NCBI GenBank assembly: GCA_044226195.1
Contig: JBGAHO010000004.1
Coordinates: 67,947 to 131,946 of the forward strand
Reading direction: 5' to 3'
Source: RPQJ01 sp044226195
Lineage (GTDB): Bacteria > Pseudomonadota > Gammaproteobacteria > Steroidobacterales > Steroidobacteraceae
Length of the DNA: 64,000 nucleotides
The position numbers and the translations under genes were made by a program. A model generated the notes under the pieces. It searched no databases, was not told the origin of the DNA, and was given only the letters and a program-made list of their open reading frames with translations. This document shows positions 16,604 to 25,354 of this stretch, piece after piece. Numbering within the stretch: position 1 is the stretch's first letter; every line of letters begins with the position of its first letter.

Positions 16604-17203
16604 ATGGCGAAGAAGCGGCAATATCCCTCGCAACCCGACCACCTCACGGCGCTCAAGCTGCCGTTGCCGCCACGGTCGGCGCTCGCCCCGGACCTGCAGA
16701 AGTACTTCGGGATCTGCGACGAGAAGATCGGCTTCCTGCCGAACGTGCTCGCGGCCTACTCGTTCGACGAGTCCAAGCTGCGCGCGTTCATCGGCCTGTA
16801 CAACAACCTGATGCTCGACGACTCCGCGCTCAGCAAGCTCGAGCGCGAGATGATCGCTGTGGTGGTCTCGGCACAGAACCACTGCTACTACTGCCTCGTG
16901 GCGCACGGACAGGCGGTGCGCCAGATGTCGGGCGACCCCGCGCTCGGCGAGTTGCTGGCGATGAACTACCGCGCGGCGAAACTGACGAAGAAGCAGCGGG
17001 CGATGCTGGATTTCGCGTACAAGATGACCGTCACGCCCGACCAGGTCGGCGAAGCGGACCGCGAGGCGCTGCGCAAGGCGGGCCACGCGGATCGGGCGAT
17101 CTGGGACATCGCGGCCGTCGCGGCGTTCTTCAACATGACGAATCGCATGGCCACCGCGGTCGACATGATGCCGAACGAGGAATATCACGCGGCTAGCCGC
17201 TGA
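16604..17203 (+). CDS. Peroxidase-related AhpD-like/carboxymuconolactone decarboxylase family enzyme
   Basis: A 199-residue all-helical protein of the CMD/AhpD fold. The redox centre is 'NHCYYCLVAHG', a C-x-x-C preceded by an acidic helix (LEREMIAVVVSAQ) and followed by His, as in alkyl hydroperoxidase D. These enzymes reduce peroxides or relay thiol electrons; the substrate is unknown. GGAGAG lies about 5 bases before ATG 16604. Probably co-transcribed with the DUF6524 gene. Its last 11 bases overlap the convergent VOC gene. Confidence 0.87.
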   Translation: MAKKRQYPSQPDHLTALKLPLPPRSALAPDLQKYFGICDEKIGFLPNVLAAYSFDESKLRAFIGLYNNLMLDDSALSKLEREMIAVVVSAQNHCYYCLVAHGQAVRQMSGDPALGELLAMNYRAAKLTKKQRAMLDFAYKMTVTPDQVGEADREALRKAGHADRAIWDIAAVAAFFNMTNRMATAVDMMPNEEYHAASR

Positions 17204-17525
17204 CGCTGAACTCGCTGCCGTCGGCATCCCGCAGCTTCGCGATGCGCTGCCCATGCAGCGGCGTCGGCGGCTGCACGCTGGCCACGCCCGCGGCCGTAAG
17301 ATCCGCGTAGAGCGCCCCGACATCGGCTACCCGATAGCCCAACTGCACGGTGCCGGCCGGATGTTCGTCCGAGGCGAGATGCAGGGCGAGCGTGGTGGTG
17401 CCCGTGTCGAACTCGCTCCACTCGGGTGACGCGAAGCGTAGCGCGAGGCCGAGTCGATCGCGGTGAAATGCGACGGCCCGATCCATGTGGCCGACGAACT
17501 TGATCACGTAGGCGAGCTTCGTCAT
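17193..17525 (-). CDS. VOC (glyoxalase/bleomycin-resistance fold) protein
   Basis: A 110-residue protein with two beta-alpha-beta-beta-beta repeats: 'KFVGHMDRAVAFHRDRLGL' begins the first and 'GYRVADVGALYADL' the second. VOC proteins bind a divalent metal and catalyse isomerisation, epimerisation or dioxygenation; the substrate cannot be told. Start ATG 17525. It is the last gene of a leftward run of small genes beginning at 19011. Its stop overlaps the end of the AhpD-like gene. Confidence 0.85.
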   Translation of the reverse strand: MTKLAYVIKFVGHMDRAVAFHRDRLGLALRFASPEWSEFDTGTTTLALHLASDEHPAGTVQLGYRVADVGALYADLTAAGVASVQPPTPLHGQRIAKLRDADGSEFSVSG

Positions 17526-17566
17526 GAGTCCCCCTGTGTGCGGTGGGCGGGCATCGCCCCGCGGGA

Positions 17567-17971
17567 TCACGCCGTCAGTTCGAGGCGATTGCCCTCGGGA
17601 TCCAGCACCACGCTCTCGTAATAGCCGTCGCCGGTGCGACGCGGGCCGTCGAGCACCGGCACACCCGCGTCGCGCAGTCGGTCGGTGAGCGCATCGACCG
17701 CGGCCTCGCTGCCGAGCGCGATCGCGAGATGCGTCAGCCCCAGGCGCTGCGCGCCCGCGGGCAATTCGACGGGCGCGAGGGTCGTCGTCGACATCAGCTC
17801 GAGTCGCGCGCCACCCGCGAACGCCAGGAAGCGCGAGCGGAATCCCTTGGCGGGGTTTTCATAGAGCGTCCCGGGCTCGGCACCGAAGTGCTCCGCATAG
17901 AACCGGCAGGCACGCTCGAGATCGCGCACCCACAGTGCCACGTGCTCGATGCGTGGGCCGGTCGTCGTCAT
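17567..17971 (-). CDS. VOC family protein (lactoylglutathione-lyase-like)
   Basis: 134 residues, with 'IEHVALWVRDLERACRFY' opening the first module and 'GLTHLAIALGSEAAVDALTDR' the second; it ends 'VVLDPEGNRLELT', which carries the usual metal-binding glutamate. H10, H76 and the C-terminal E would be candidate metal ligands. Distinct from its neighbour at 17193 and not a recent duplicate. It sits in the same leftward run; substrate unknown. Confidence 0.88.
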   Translation of the reverse strand: MTTTGPRIEHVALWVRDLERACRFYAEHFGAEPGTLYENPAKGFRSRFLAFAGGARLELMSTTTLAPVELPAGAQRLGLTHLAIALGSEAAVDALTDRLRDAGVPVLDGPRRTGDGYYESVVLDPEGNRLELTA

Positions 17972-17974
17972 GCG

Positions 17975-18058
17975 TCAGGGACGCCGCAGCTCGTACGCGG
18001 CGAAGTGCATCCACGACCCGTCGGCCTGGCCTGCTTCAATCGTGAACGGCGCACGCAT
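17975..18058 (-). CDS. Possible 27-residue mini-ORF
   Basis: MRAPFTIEAGQADGSWMHFAAYELRRP, split here as MRAPFTIEAGQADGSWMH then FAAYELRRP. It fills the gap between the GNAT and VOC genes on the same strand, stopping 3 bases before the VOC start codon. It could be a leader peptide, the remnant of a lost gene or chance. No ribosome site is convincing. Confidence 0.2.
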   Translation of the reverse strand: MRAPFTIEAGQADGSWMHFAAYELRRP

Positions 18059-18064
18059 GATCCT

Positions 18065-18616
18065 TCACCCCGTGCCTTGGTCCGGACGTTCCAGGACGTA
18101 AACGTACTCCACGCAGGGCTCGCCGCGAAACGCCGCGTCCTGCGTGGCAGCGCGTGCGAATCCCAGCCGCTCCAGCAGGGCCACCGAGGGCAGGTTGCGC
18201 GCGTCGGTCACGGCGCGGATCGAGCGGACCGGCGTCTCGCGGAACAGCGCCTGCGCCGCGGCGCCGACCGCGTCCGTGGCAAACCCGCGCCCCTGCTGGC
18301 CCGCCGCCAGCGTGAACCCGATCTCGAGCGACTCGAAGCGCTCGTCGGGGTGCAGGCCGAGATCTCCCAGCAAGGCATCGGTGTTCGCATCCGCGATGGC
18401 GAGCTGCAGCCACTGGCCGCCCGCCAGTCCCTCCGCATCGGCCATCTGGCGCAGGAACGCCAGCGATGCATCCCGGTTCATCGGCGACCAGCCCTGGTAG
18501 CGACCGACGACGGGATCGCTGCGATAGGCCAGGAATCGCTCGAGGTCGGTGGCGGACAGGCGCCGCACGCGCAGGCGACCCGTCTCGATCGGCAGCGCGA
18601 GCGTCCGGCGCATCAC
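18065..18616 (-). CDS. GNAT N-acetyltransferase (RimJ/RimL-like)
   Basis: 183 residues. The fold reads 'ETGRLRVRRLSATDLERFL' (beta1), 'EIGFTLAAGQQGRGFATDA' (acetyl-CoA pyrophosphate loop Q-x-x-G-x-G/A at about 110-118) and 'DARNLPSVALLERLGFARA' (motif B). RimJ/RimL-type members acetylate protein N-termini, amino sugars or antibiotics; the target here is unknown. Its first codons overlap the end of the DUF1801 gene by 4 bases, showing translational coupling. Confidence 0.88.
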   Translation of the reverse strand: MMRRTLALPIETGRLRVRRLSATDLERFLAYRSDPVVGRYQGWSPMNRDASLAFLRQMADAEGLAGGQWLQLAIADANTDALLGDLGLHPDERFESLEIGFTLAAGQQGRGFATDAVGAAAQALFRETPVRSIRAVTDARNLPSVALLERLGFARAATQDAAFRGEPCVEYVYVLERPDQGTG

Positions 18617-19011
18617 CGCGACACGCGACGAGGCGTGCGCGTGCGGCGAGGGCCCGGGTCGTCGTTCAGCTGCCGCACGCGAAACTTCACGATGCGCCGG
18701 ATCAGGTCGTAGGGAATCGGCTGATCGAGCGGGAAACGCAGGTTGCCCTTCTCGCCGGCGTACGGCGCGACCGCCTGCTCGAGCTTGAGGTCGCCGCGCA
18801 CCGGCGGGTACAGGCCGATGTGCGCGGCGAAGGCCGCGAAATACACGAGGATGCCGCCCTGCCGGAAGGCCGGCATGCGGTAGCTGATGAGTTCCTCGGC
18901 CTCGGGCGCGGTGTCGCGGATCACCTGGCGGATCCGCCGCAGGATCTTCTGGGCGCGCGCCGGCTGCCCCGCGATGTAGTCGTCGATGGTGGCCGGCACC
19001 CGTCCCTTCAT
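18613..19011 (-). CDS. DUF1801 (YdhG-like) protein
   Basis: 132 residues with the DUF1801 core: 'ATIDDYIAGQPARAQKILRRIRQVIRDTAPEAEELISY' (helical, given in full only to 20 residues in databases as 'TIDDYIAG') followed by 'MPAFRQGGILVYFAAFAAHIG' in shortened form MPAFRQGG...HIGLYP. A Bacillus relative with frataxin-like function has been called an iron chaperone, but most members are uncharacterised. First gene of the leftward run DUF1801-GNAT-VOC-VOC. Its C-terminal 20 residues are Arg-rich and probably disordered. Confidence 0.8.
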   Translation of the reverse strand: MKGRVPATIDDYIAGQPARAQKILRRIRQVIRDTAPEAEELISYRMPAFRQGGILVYFAAFAAHIGLYPPVRGDLKLEQAVAPYAGEKGNLRFPLDQPIPYDLIRRIVKFRVRQLNDDPGPRRTRTPRRVSR

Positions 19012-19070
19012 GTCGACCCCCGGTTGTCGCGTCGGGCTAGACTAGCGCAAACGATCGAGGGAGACACCGG

Positions 19071-19832
19071 ATGGTCAACAAGTACCCGCTGCTGGTGCTG
19101 GCGCTGACGCTCGCGATCCTCTCGCTGACCGCGTGGATCGGCGCCACGCGCTTTCGGCGCTTCCGCGAGCAGGTTGCCACGCTGCGCGAGGACTACAACG
19201 TCGTGCAGGGCATGTCGCTCACGCTGCTGGGCCTGCTGATCGGGTTCACGTTCTCGATGGCCCTCGGCCGCTACGACCAGCGCAAGAACTACGAGGAAGA
19301 GGAAGCCAACGCCATCGGCACGGAGTACCTGCGCGCCGACCTGCTGCCGGCGGCGACCCAGGCAGCCTTGCGCCAGCGTCTCATCGCCTACGTCGACCAG
19401 CGCATCCTCTATTACACGACGCGGGACAACGACCGGCTAGGGGCCATCGTCGCCGAGACCACGCACCTGCAGAACGAGATGTGGTCGATCGTGCGCGATG
19501 CCGGCCTCGCCAACCCCAACGCGCTGTCGGGCCTGCTGGTGTCCGGCATGAACGACGTGATCAACACCCAGGGCTACACGACCGCGGCGTGGTCCAATCG
19601 CATCCCGCCTGCGGCGTGGGGCCTGATGCTCTTCGCCGCAGCCAGTTCGACCCTGCTCATCGGCATCGGCATGCGGCGCAGCGAGGGCAGTTCGCGCATC
19701 CTGCACGTATTGCCGTTCATCATCGCCGTCGCCTTTTTCATGATTTCGGACATCGACAGCCCGCGCCGCGGCGTGATCCGCGTCTCGCCGCAGAACCTGC
19801 TCATGCTGAAGGAGTCCCTGCAGGCGCCGTGA
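19071..19832 (+). CDS. DUF4239 (bestrophin-like) membrane protein
   Basis: 253 residues. Four membrane helices are visible at about 7-26, 45-64, 188-206 and 214-232, with a long soluble helical middle. The 'RREDYNVVQG'-like region just before helix 2 and 'YEEEEANAIGTEYLR' after it are DUF4239 hallmarks. The family is weakly related to bestrophin anion channels; a channel role is inferred. GAGGGAGA sits about 6 bases before ATG. A TAGACT -10-like box lies about 30 bases upstream of the start. Divergent from the DUF1801 run. Confidence 0.82.
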   Translation: MVNKYPLLVLALTLAILSLTAWIGATRFRRFREQVATLREDYNVVQGMSLTLLGLLIGFTFSMALGRYDQRKNYEEEEANAIGTEYLRADLLPAATQAALRQRLIAYVDQRILYYTTRDNDRLGAIVAETTHLQNEMWSIVRDAGLANPNALSGLLVSGMNDVINTQGYTTAAWSNRIPPAAWGLMLFAAASSTLLIGIGMRRSEGSSRILHVLPFIIAVAFFMISDIDSPRRGVIRVSPQNLLMLKESLQAP

Positions 19833-19983
19833 GGCGGACGCCTACACCCAACGTCACCGCGAGTGGAGACCGCTGGTCGCAGCGGTCCGTCGTTTCATCG
19901 CAACCGCCGGCCCGCCGGCTGGCCTCCCCTGCCGCGCCCGCGTACGCTTGCCGCCTCGCCATCCTGACGCCGGAGCCCCCCGC

Positions 19984-21711
19984 ATGCGACGCCTGCTCGT
20001 CACCGTCTTCGCCGCGCTCGCCCTCGGCGCGTCCAGCCTCTCGACGGCCGCCCCCGCGGGCGCGGAGGCCGCCTACCAGAAGGTCGCCGCCGAGATCCTC
20101 CGGGACCTCTACGCGCGCAACCCCACGTACGCCACGGCGCTTGGCCTGCACGAGTACGACGGCCGCCTCGAGGACTATTCGCGTGCCGCCGTGGACGACG
20201 AGGACCGGGCGATCGCGCGGTTCAAGAAGGCGCTCGAGGCCATCGACCCGCAGGGCCTGACCCAGACCAGCCGGCTCGATCGCGAGGTGCTGCTGCAATC
20301 GCTCGACTCGCGCCGCATCCGCAACGACGAGATCCGCGGCTGGGCGAAGAACCCGGACAACTACTCGAGCGGCATCACCGGCGCCGCCTTCGTCATCATC
20401 AGCCGCGACTACGCCCCGGCGGCCGAACGCCTGAAGAGCCTCGTCGCGCGCGAGAAGGCGATGCCCGCCGCGCTGCAGGAAGCACGGCGCAACCTCGACA
20501 ACCCGCCGCGCATCTACACCGAGATCGCGATCGACCAGCTCGACGGCAACCAGGGCTTCTTCCGGACCACCGTGGTCGAGGCGTTCGCGGACGTGAAGGA
20601 CCCCGCGCTGCTCGCGCAGTTCAAGCAGGCCAACGACGCGGTGATCGCCGCGCTCGGCGACTACAAGGCCTGGCTGCAGAAGGACCTGCTGCCGCGCTCG
20701 AACGGCAGCTACGCCTGGGGCGCGGACGTCTACCGCCGCATGCTCATGGCGAACGAGATGATCGACACGCCGCTCGACGTGCTGCTCGCGAAGGCCGAGG
20801 CCAACCTCAAGGCGAACCAGGCGCTGTTCGCCGAGACCGCGCGCAAGATCGATCCGACGAAGACCCCGCTCGAGGTGCTCGACTCCCTGCAGAAGGACCA
20901 CCCCAGGCCGGAGAATCTGCTGGCAGAGACGCAGGCCGAGCTGGACTCGATCGGCCGCTTCATGACCGAGCACCACATCGTCACGATCCCGCCGGGCTCG
21001 CCGCCCGCGCAGGTGAAGGAGACGCCGCCCTTCATGCGCGCGACGACCTCCGCGTCCATGGACACGCCGGGACCGTTCGAGAAGGCGAAGCTGCGCGGCT
21101 TCTACAACATGACGCTGCCGGACCCGTCGTGGAACGCCGAGCAGACCGAAGACTTCATGCGGCAGTGGTTCTACCCGCTGATCACCAACGTATCGGTGCA
21201 CGAGGTGTGGCCGGGCCACTACCTGCAGTTCCTGTACGCGAGCCAGTTCCCGACCGACGTGCGCAAGGTGCTCGGCGCCAGTTCGAACGTCGAGGGCTGG
21301 GCGCACTACTGCGAACAGATGGTGATCGACGAGGGGTACCACGCCGACAAGCCGGCCTACCGGCTCGCGCAGCTGCAGGACGCGCTGCTGCGCAATGCGC
21401 GCTTCATCGTGGGCATCAAGATGCACACGCAGGGCATGACCTACGAGCAGGCGCTGGAGTTCTTCCAGAAGGAGGGCTACCAGCCCAGGTCGCTCGCGGT
21501 CTCGGAATCGAAGCGCGGCACGTCGGACGCGCTGTACGGCTACTACACGATGGGCAAGCTGGCGATCCTGAAGCTGCGCGCGGACTACCAGAAGAAGATG
21601 GGCCCGGCGTACCGGCTGCAGGATTTCCACGACCGCTTCATCGCGCTTGGCCCGCTGCCCCTGCCGCTCGTGCGCGAGGCGATGCTCGGCGAGCGCGGCG
21701 AGCTGTTCTAG
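19984..21711 (+). CDS. Secreted DUF885 family metallopeptidase-like protein
   Basis: 575 residues. A signal peptide (about 1-27, 'VFAALALGASSLSTAAPAGA') sends it to the periplasm. The DUF885 core has H406-E-V-W-P-G-H412 and, later, EGWAHYCEQM, which together resemble a zinc site with two His and a downstream Glu (M32-like gluzincin fold). Family members are annotated as putative carboxypeptidases, and substrates are mostly unknown. The start was moved from an upstream in-frame ATG at 19948 to 19984 because the latter begins the signal peptide. Converges on the YjbQ gene with 7 bases between stops. Confidence 0.85.
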   Translation: MRRLLVTVFAALALGASSLSTAAPAGAEAAYQKVAAEILRDLYARNPTYATALGLHEYDGRLEDYSRAAVDDEDRAIARFKKALEAIDPQGLTQTSRLDREVLLQSLDSRRIRNDEIRGWAKNPDNYSSGITGAAFVIISRDYAPAAERLKSLVAREKAMPAALQEARRNLDNPPRIYTEIAIDQLDGNQGFFRTTVVEAFADVKDPALLAQFKQANDAVIAALGDYKAWLQKDLLPRSNGSYAWGADVYRRMLMANEMIDTPLDVLLAKAEANLKANQALFAETARKIDPTKTPLEVLDSLQKDHPRPENLLAETQAELDSIGRFMTEHHIVTIPPGSPPAQVKETPPFMRATTSASMDTPGPFEKAKLRGFYNMTLPDPSWNAEQTEDFMRQWFYPLITNVSVHEVWPGHYLQFLYASQFPTDVRKVLGASSNVEGWAHYCEQMVIDEGYHADKPAYRLAQLQDALLRNARFIVGIKMHTQGMTYEQALEFFQKEGYQPRSLAVSESKRGTSDALYGYYTMGKLAILKLRADYQKKMGPAYRLQDFHDRFIALGPLPLPLVREAMLGERGELF

Positions 21712-21718
21712 GCCCCGC

Positions 21719-22138
21719 TCAGCCGGCCACGTGCGCCACGACCTGGCGCGCGTGGCGGTTGTTGCGGTGCTCGAAGAGGTAGATGCCCTGCCAGGTGCCG
21801 AGGGCGGGGCGGCCGTTCATCACCGGGATCGACAGCGACACGGCGGTCAGCGCGGCCTTGATGTGGCCGGGCATGTCGTCCGGACCCTCGTTGTCGTGGG
21901 TCAGCCACCGCATCGAGGGATCGTCGCCCGGCGGCACCAGCCGGCGGAAGAATTCCTCGAGGTCGCGGCGCACGTCCGGATCGGCGTTCTCCTGCACCAG
22001 CAGCGAGCACGAGGTGTGCTGCACGAACAGCGTCAGCAATCCCTGCTCGACCCCCGACTCGCGCACGAAGCGCAGCACCTCGTCCGTGAATTCGTGCAGT
22101 CCGGCGCCGGCAGTGTGGATGGTGAGGACCGTCTGCAC
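21719..22138 (-). CDS. YjbQ/UPF0047 family protein
   Basis: 139 residues covering the complete fold. Signatures are 'LFVQHTSCSLLVQENAD' and 'MPGHIKAALTAVSLSIPV', then 'LGTWQGIYLFEHR'. The conserved His, Cys and Asp residues form a pocket; a weak secondary thiamine-phosphate synthase activity is known for E. coli YjbQ, but the physiological role is unclear. It follows the aldehyde dehydrogenase gene by 4 bases on the same strand, so the two are likely co-transcribed. Confidence 0.9.
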   Translation of the reverse strand: MQTVLTIHTAGAGLHEFTDEVLRFVRESGVEQGLLTLFVQHTSCSLLVQENADPDVRRDLEEFFRRLVPPGDDPSMRWLTHDNEGPDDMPGHIKAALTAVSLSIPVMNGRPALGTWQGIYLFEHRNNRHARQVVAHVAG

Positions 22139-22142
22139 GCGG

Positions 22143-23516
22143 TCACCGCACCATTTTCAGCAGCCGGGCCTTCCTGTCGGTGTACGGCGGATAGCGCATC
22201 GGCGCGTCGAAGCGGAAGCTGCGCTTCATCACCGGCTTCATGTGGCTGAAGGTCTCGAAGCCGTACCAGCCGGTGTAGCGGCCCATGCCGCTGTTGCCGA
22301 CGCCGCCGAACGGCAGCTCGGGCGAGACCATGAACAGCACGGCGTCGTTGATGCACACGCTGCCGGCGCTGAGCTTCGACAGCACGACGTCCTCGAGCGT
22401 CGCGCTCTTCGAGAACAGGTACAGGGCCAGCGGCTTCGGCCGGTCCGCGACGAACTTGATCGCGTGGTGCATCTCGTCGACGGTGATCACGGGCAGCACG
22501 GGCCCGAAGATCTCCTCCTGCATCAGCGCGGAATCGGGCGCCGGGTCGAGCACGATGGTCGGCTCGACGTAGCGCTTCGCGACGTCGACGCGCCCGCCGG
22601 TGTGGATCTTCTGCCCCTCGAGCAGCTTCACGAAGCGCTCGGTGTGCCGCTCGCTGGCGATGCGGCAGTAGTCCGGGCTCTGCTCCGGATCGTCGCCGTA
22701 GAACTCGCGGATCTTCGCCGACAGCGTCTCGATGAACTTCGTCGCGACCTCGCGGTGCACCAGCACGTGGTCCGGGGCGACGCAGGTCTGGCCCGCGTTG
22801 ATGAACTTGCCCCACGCGATGCGCGACGCCGCCACCTCGATGTCCGCGCTCTTGTCGATCAGGCAGGGGCTCTTGCCGCCGAGCTCGAGCGTGACCGGCG
22901 TCAGGTGCTTCGCCGCCGCCGCCATCACGACGCGCGCCACCCGCTCGTTGCCGGTGTAGAGGATGTGGTCGAACGGCTGCTCGAGCAGCTCGGTGGTCTC
23001 GGGGATGCCGCCCTCCACGACCGCGAAGGCCTCGCTGTCGAGGTAGCGCGGCAGGATGCGCGCGAGGGCCGCGGACGTATGGGACGTGATCTCCGACGGC
23101 TTCATGATCGCGCAGTTGCCGGCCGCCACGGCGCCCACCAGCGGCGCCATGACCATCGACATCGGGTAGTTCCAGGGCGCGATGATCAGCACCACGCCCT
23201 TGGGCTCGGGCTGGATGGTGCTCTTGCCGGGCTGCGCCATCAGCGGCGTACGCACGCGCTGCGGCCGCATCCAGTCCTCGAGGTGCTTGCGTGCGTAGCG
23301 GGCCTCGGCCTGCACGAAGCTCGTCTCGGTCAGGTCGGCCTCGAAGCGGCACTTGCCGAGGTCGGCCTTGAGTGCCTCGGCGAAGTCCGACTCGTGGTCG
23401 CGCAGCATGCGGTCGATCTCGGACAACTGCTGCAGTCGCCACTCGATCGGCCGGGTCTTGCCGCTGTCGAAGGTCTGGCGCAGGCGGGCCAGCGTCGCGG
23501 AAACGGGCACGTTCAT
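22143..23516 (-). CDS. Class 3-like aldehyde dehydrogenase (coniferyl-aldehyde dehydrogenase type)
   Basis: Oxidises aldehydes to acids with NAD(P). 457 residues, short as in class 3 ALDHs, which lack the N-terminal extension of class 1/2. Visible features are 'APWNYPMSMVMAPLVGAVAAG' in part (APWNYP), the cofactor region 'LYTGNERVARVVM', the general-base glutamate in 'TLELGGKSP' and the nucleophile C245 in 'INAGQTCVAPDHVL'. A C-terminal 'KMVR' tail is present. Substrate is inferred from similarity to CalB-like enzymes and could be another aromatic or fatty aldehyde. Probably in an operon with the YjbQ gene. Confidence 0.88.
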   Translation of the reverse strand: MNVPVSATLARLRQTFDSGKTRPIEWRLQQLSEIDRMLRDHESDFAEALKADLGKCRFEADLTETSFVQAEARYARKHLEDWMRPQRVRTPLMAQPGKSTIQPEPKGVVLIIAPWNYPMSMVMAPLVGAVAAGNCAIMKPSEITSHTSAALARILPRYLDSEAFAVVEGGIPETTELLEQPFDHILYTGNERVARVVMAAAAKHLTPVTLELGGKSPCLIDKSADIEVAASRIAWGKFINAGQTCVAPDHVLVHREVATKFIETLSAKIREFYGDDPEQSPDYCRIASERHTERFVKLLEGQKIHTGGRVDVAKRYVEPTIVLDPAPDSALMQEEIFGPVLPVITVDEMHHAIKFVADRPKPLALYLFSKSATLEDVVLSKLSAGSVCINDAVLFMVSPELPFGGVGNSGMGRYTGWYGFETFSHMKPVMKRSFRFDAPMRYPPYTDRKARLLKMVR

Positions 23517-23666
23517 GCGGGGGCTCCTGGCAGCCGGTCGGTGTGGCCGATCACGCTATCACAGCCCGTGCGGGATTTGGTGCGTCGCAGCAGCCGTGGC
23601 AATCTGCGCTGCCGGGACGGGCCGCTTGCGCCTAGAATTCCGGCGCGGACCGACCAGGGAACCGGC

Positions 23667-24194
23667 ATGACCGACGACATCCAGACGATTTACGAAGGAC
23701 GGGTCCTCCGCCTCACGCTCGAGGACGTGGTCCTGCCGAACGGCTCGAAGGCCCAGCTCGAGATCGCCCACCACCCGGGCGGCGCGGCGGTGGTCGCCCT
23801 GGACGCCGACCAGCGCGTCTGCCTGTTGCGCCAGTTCCGCCACGCGGCCGGGGGCTGGGTGACCGAACTGCCCGCCGGCAAGCTCGACGGTGGCGAGCCG
23901 CCCGGGCAATGCGCGACCCGCGAACTGGCCGAGGAAGCCGGCGTGCAGGCCGGCCGCTGGCAGAAGCTGGGGGAATTCCTCAGCTCCCCGGGCGTCCTGA
24001 CCGAGGTCATCCACGTCTACCTCGCCCGCGACCTCCACCCGGTCGAGGCCCGGCCGGAGGAGCACGAGGTCTTCGAGACCCGTTGGGTGCCCCTCGCCGA
24101 GGCCGTCGCCATGGCGGCGTCCGGGCGGATCCGGGACGGCAAGACGGTCATCGGCCTGCTCTGGGCCCACGCGGCACTCACCGAAAAACCGTGA
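23667..24194 (+). CDS. Nudix hydrolase, ADP-ribose pyrophosphatase type
   Basis: Hydrolyses ADP-ribose or related NDP-X to AMP and sugar phosphate. 175 residues. The Nudix box is intact (G-x5-E-x7-R-E-L-x-E-E-x-G-V; 'LDGGEPPGQCATRELAEEAG'), placing magnesium-binding glutamates in the loop-helix. 'QFRHAAGGWVTELPAGKLD' just before it is the ADP-ribose-type beta-strand pair. Start ATG 23667 follows CAGGGA by about 7 bases. Followed by a small hypothetical gene. Confidence 0.9.
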   Translation: MTDDIQTIYEGRVLRLTLEDVVLPNGSKAQLEIAHHPGGAAVVALDADQRVCLLRQFRHAAGGWVTELPAGKLDGGEPPGQCATRELAEEAGVQAGRWQKLGEFLSSPGVLTEVIHVYLARDLHPVEARPEEHEVFETRWVPLAEAVAMAASGRIRDGKTVIGLLWAHAALTEKP

Positions 24195-24273
24195 TCCACG
24201 TCGCACTCCGGTGCGACGGCAGTTGGCTAGGATGCGGGGTGCAGGCGTCTGTCTGCGCAGCGGGTTACGACGG

Positions 24274-24669
24274 ATGGCGGGCGAGAAGAAGCAGCCGGAT
24301 CGGGCGCCGATCCCGGACTGGGCAAGCCGGTCGGGCGCGGGTCGCGTGGGTCGCGACGATCGCGGCAACATGACCTGGGAATGGGCCGACGACGATGAGT
24401 TGACGGCCGACGACACGTTTGGCGCCTCGCAGCGCATCAAGGCGCTGGTCGACCCGGCCCTGCGCATCGTCGAGGACGACGCGGGCGGTGCCGTCAAGAG
24501 CAATGGCAAGGGCCTCAAGAAGGGCTACGACCCGTACGACAGCGGCGAGCTCGGCAACAAGGAATTCAAGAAGAAGCGCGACCTGCGCGAGCTCTCGAAG
24601 TGGATCGAGCTGCGCAATCGCATGCAGAAGCCCGACGGCACGCCGGACGAGTCCTCCGGCGACACCTGA
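24274..24669 (+). CDS. Hypothetical protein (131 residues)
   Basis: Starts MAGEKKQPDRAPIPDWAS; very hydrophilic and lysine/aspartate rich, with 'GNMTWEWADDDELTADDTF' and a C-terminal 'ELSKWIELRNRMQKPDG'. A 'GYDPYDSGELGNKEFKKKRD' stretch looks like an unstructured charged linker. No signal peptide or membrane segment. I do not recognise a named family; the composition and the well-spaced charged motifs suggest a real conserved protein. It converges on the unknown pair starting at 25984. Confidence 0.7.
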   Translation: MAGEKKQPDRAPIPDWASRSGAGRVGRDDRGNMTWEWADDDELTADDTFGASQRIKALVDPALRIVEDDAGGAVKSNGKGLKKGYDPYDSGELGNKEFKKKRDLRELSKWIELRNRMQKPDGTPDESSGDT

Positions 24670-24682
24670 TCCCCCGGCGAGT

Positions 24683-25342
24683 TCACGACCACTCGGCGGC
24701 GTGACGCAGCTTGGCGTGGCGCCCGAGGCGGTAGAACGAGCGCAGCTGCCCGAGCATCGCCTCCGGCCGCGCGCGGCGTGAGCGCAGGAAACGCTCCTCC
24801 AGCCGCCGGCAGAAGCGCGCCGCGAACCGGTGCGCCTCCTCGTAGCGCCGCCGCTCGGCCGCCTCGAGCTGCGGCAGGAAGCTCGCGCGCTCGAACAGCC
24901 GGTGGAACAGATCGGCGGGAAAGCGGCCCTCGCGCTGCTCGAGCATCAGGCGCAGCGCGCTCGCGTACTTGTCCACCTCCGCCTGCAGCTCCAGTTCGAG
25001 CAGCGACACCTCGCGCCGTCGCTCGGCGCTCCAGGCGCAGTAGTGGAAGTGACTGACCCCTTCGAGCGCGGTGCAGTAGTCGGCAAGGTTCGCCTCGTCG
25101 AGTGCCTCGAGCGGGCAGCGCTCGCGCAGCCGCTGCAGCACGGCAGCGTCGACGTACAGGCCGAGTTCGAGCCCGTCGTCGCTCTCGGCGATCAGCAGCT
25201 GTTCGTCGGTCGGCGGCGCGTCGTCCCGCCCCTGCAACGCGGCGGCCTGCGTGCCGTCGGTGATGAGGAAGTCCGCGACGTCGTGCTCGACGGGCGCGTC
25301 GTACAGCCGGGCGATGAGATCCTGCAGGCGTCGCACCAGCAT
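24683..25342 (-). CDS. Hypothetical protein, second gene of an unknown pair
   Basis: 219 residues, mainly helical, starting MLVRRLQDLIARLYDAP. No membrane segment, signal peptide or known motif; a long basic-helical C-terminus ('RFLRSRRARPEAMLGQLRSF') ends it. 'DYCTALEGVSHFHYCAWSAE' carries two Cys and two His close together, which could bind metal but is not a defined motif. It lies 12 bases after its upstream partner (25355-25984), so they are translated from one message and probably work together. Confidence 0.72.
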   Translation of the reverse strand: MLVRRLQDLIARLYDAPVEHDVADFLITDGTQAAALQGRDDAPPTDEQLLIAESDDGLELGLYVDAAVLQRLRERCPLEALDEANLADYCTALEGVSHFHYCAWSAERRREVSLLELELQAEVDKYASALRLMLEQREGRFPADLFHRLFERASFLPQLEAAERRRYEEAHRFAARFCRRLEERFLRSRRARPEAMLGQLRSFYRLGRHAKLRHAAEWS

Positions 25343-25354
25343 GTCGGGATCCGC

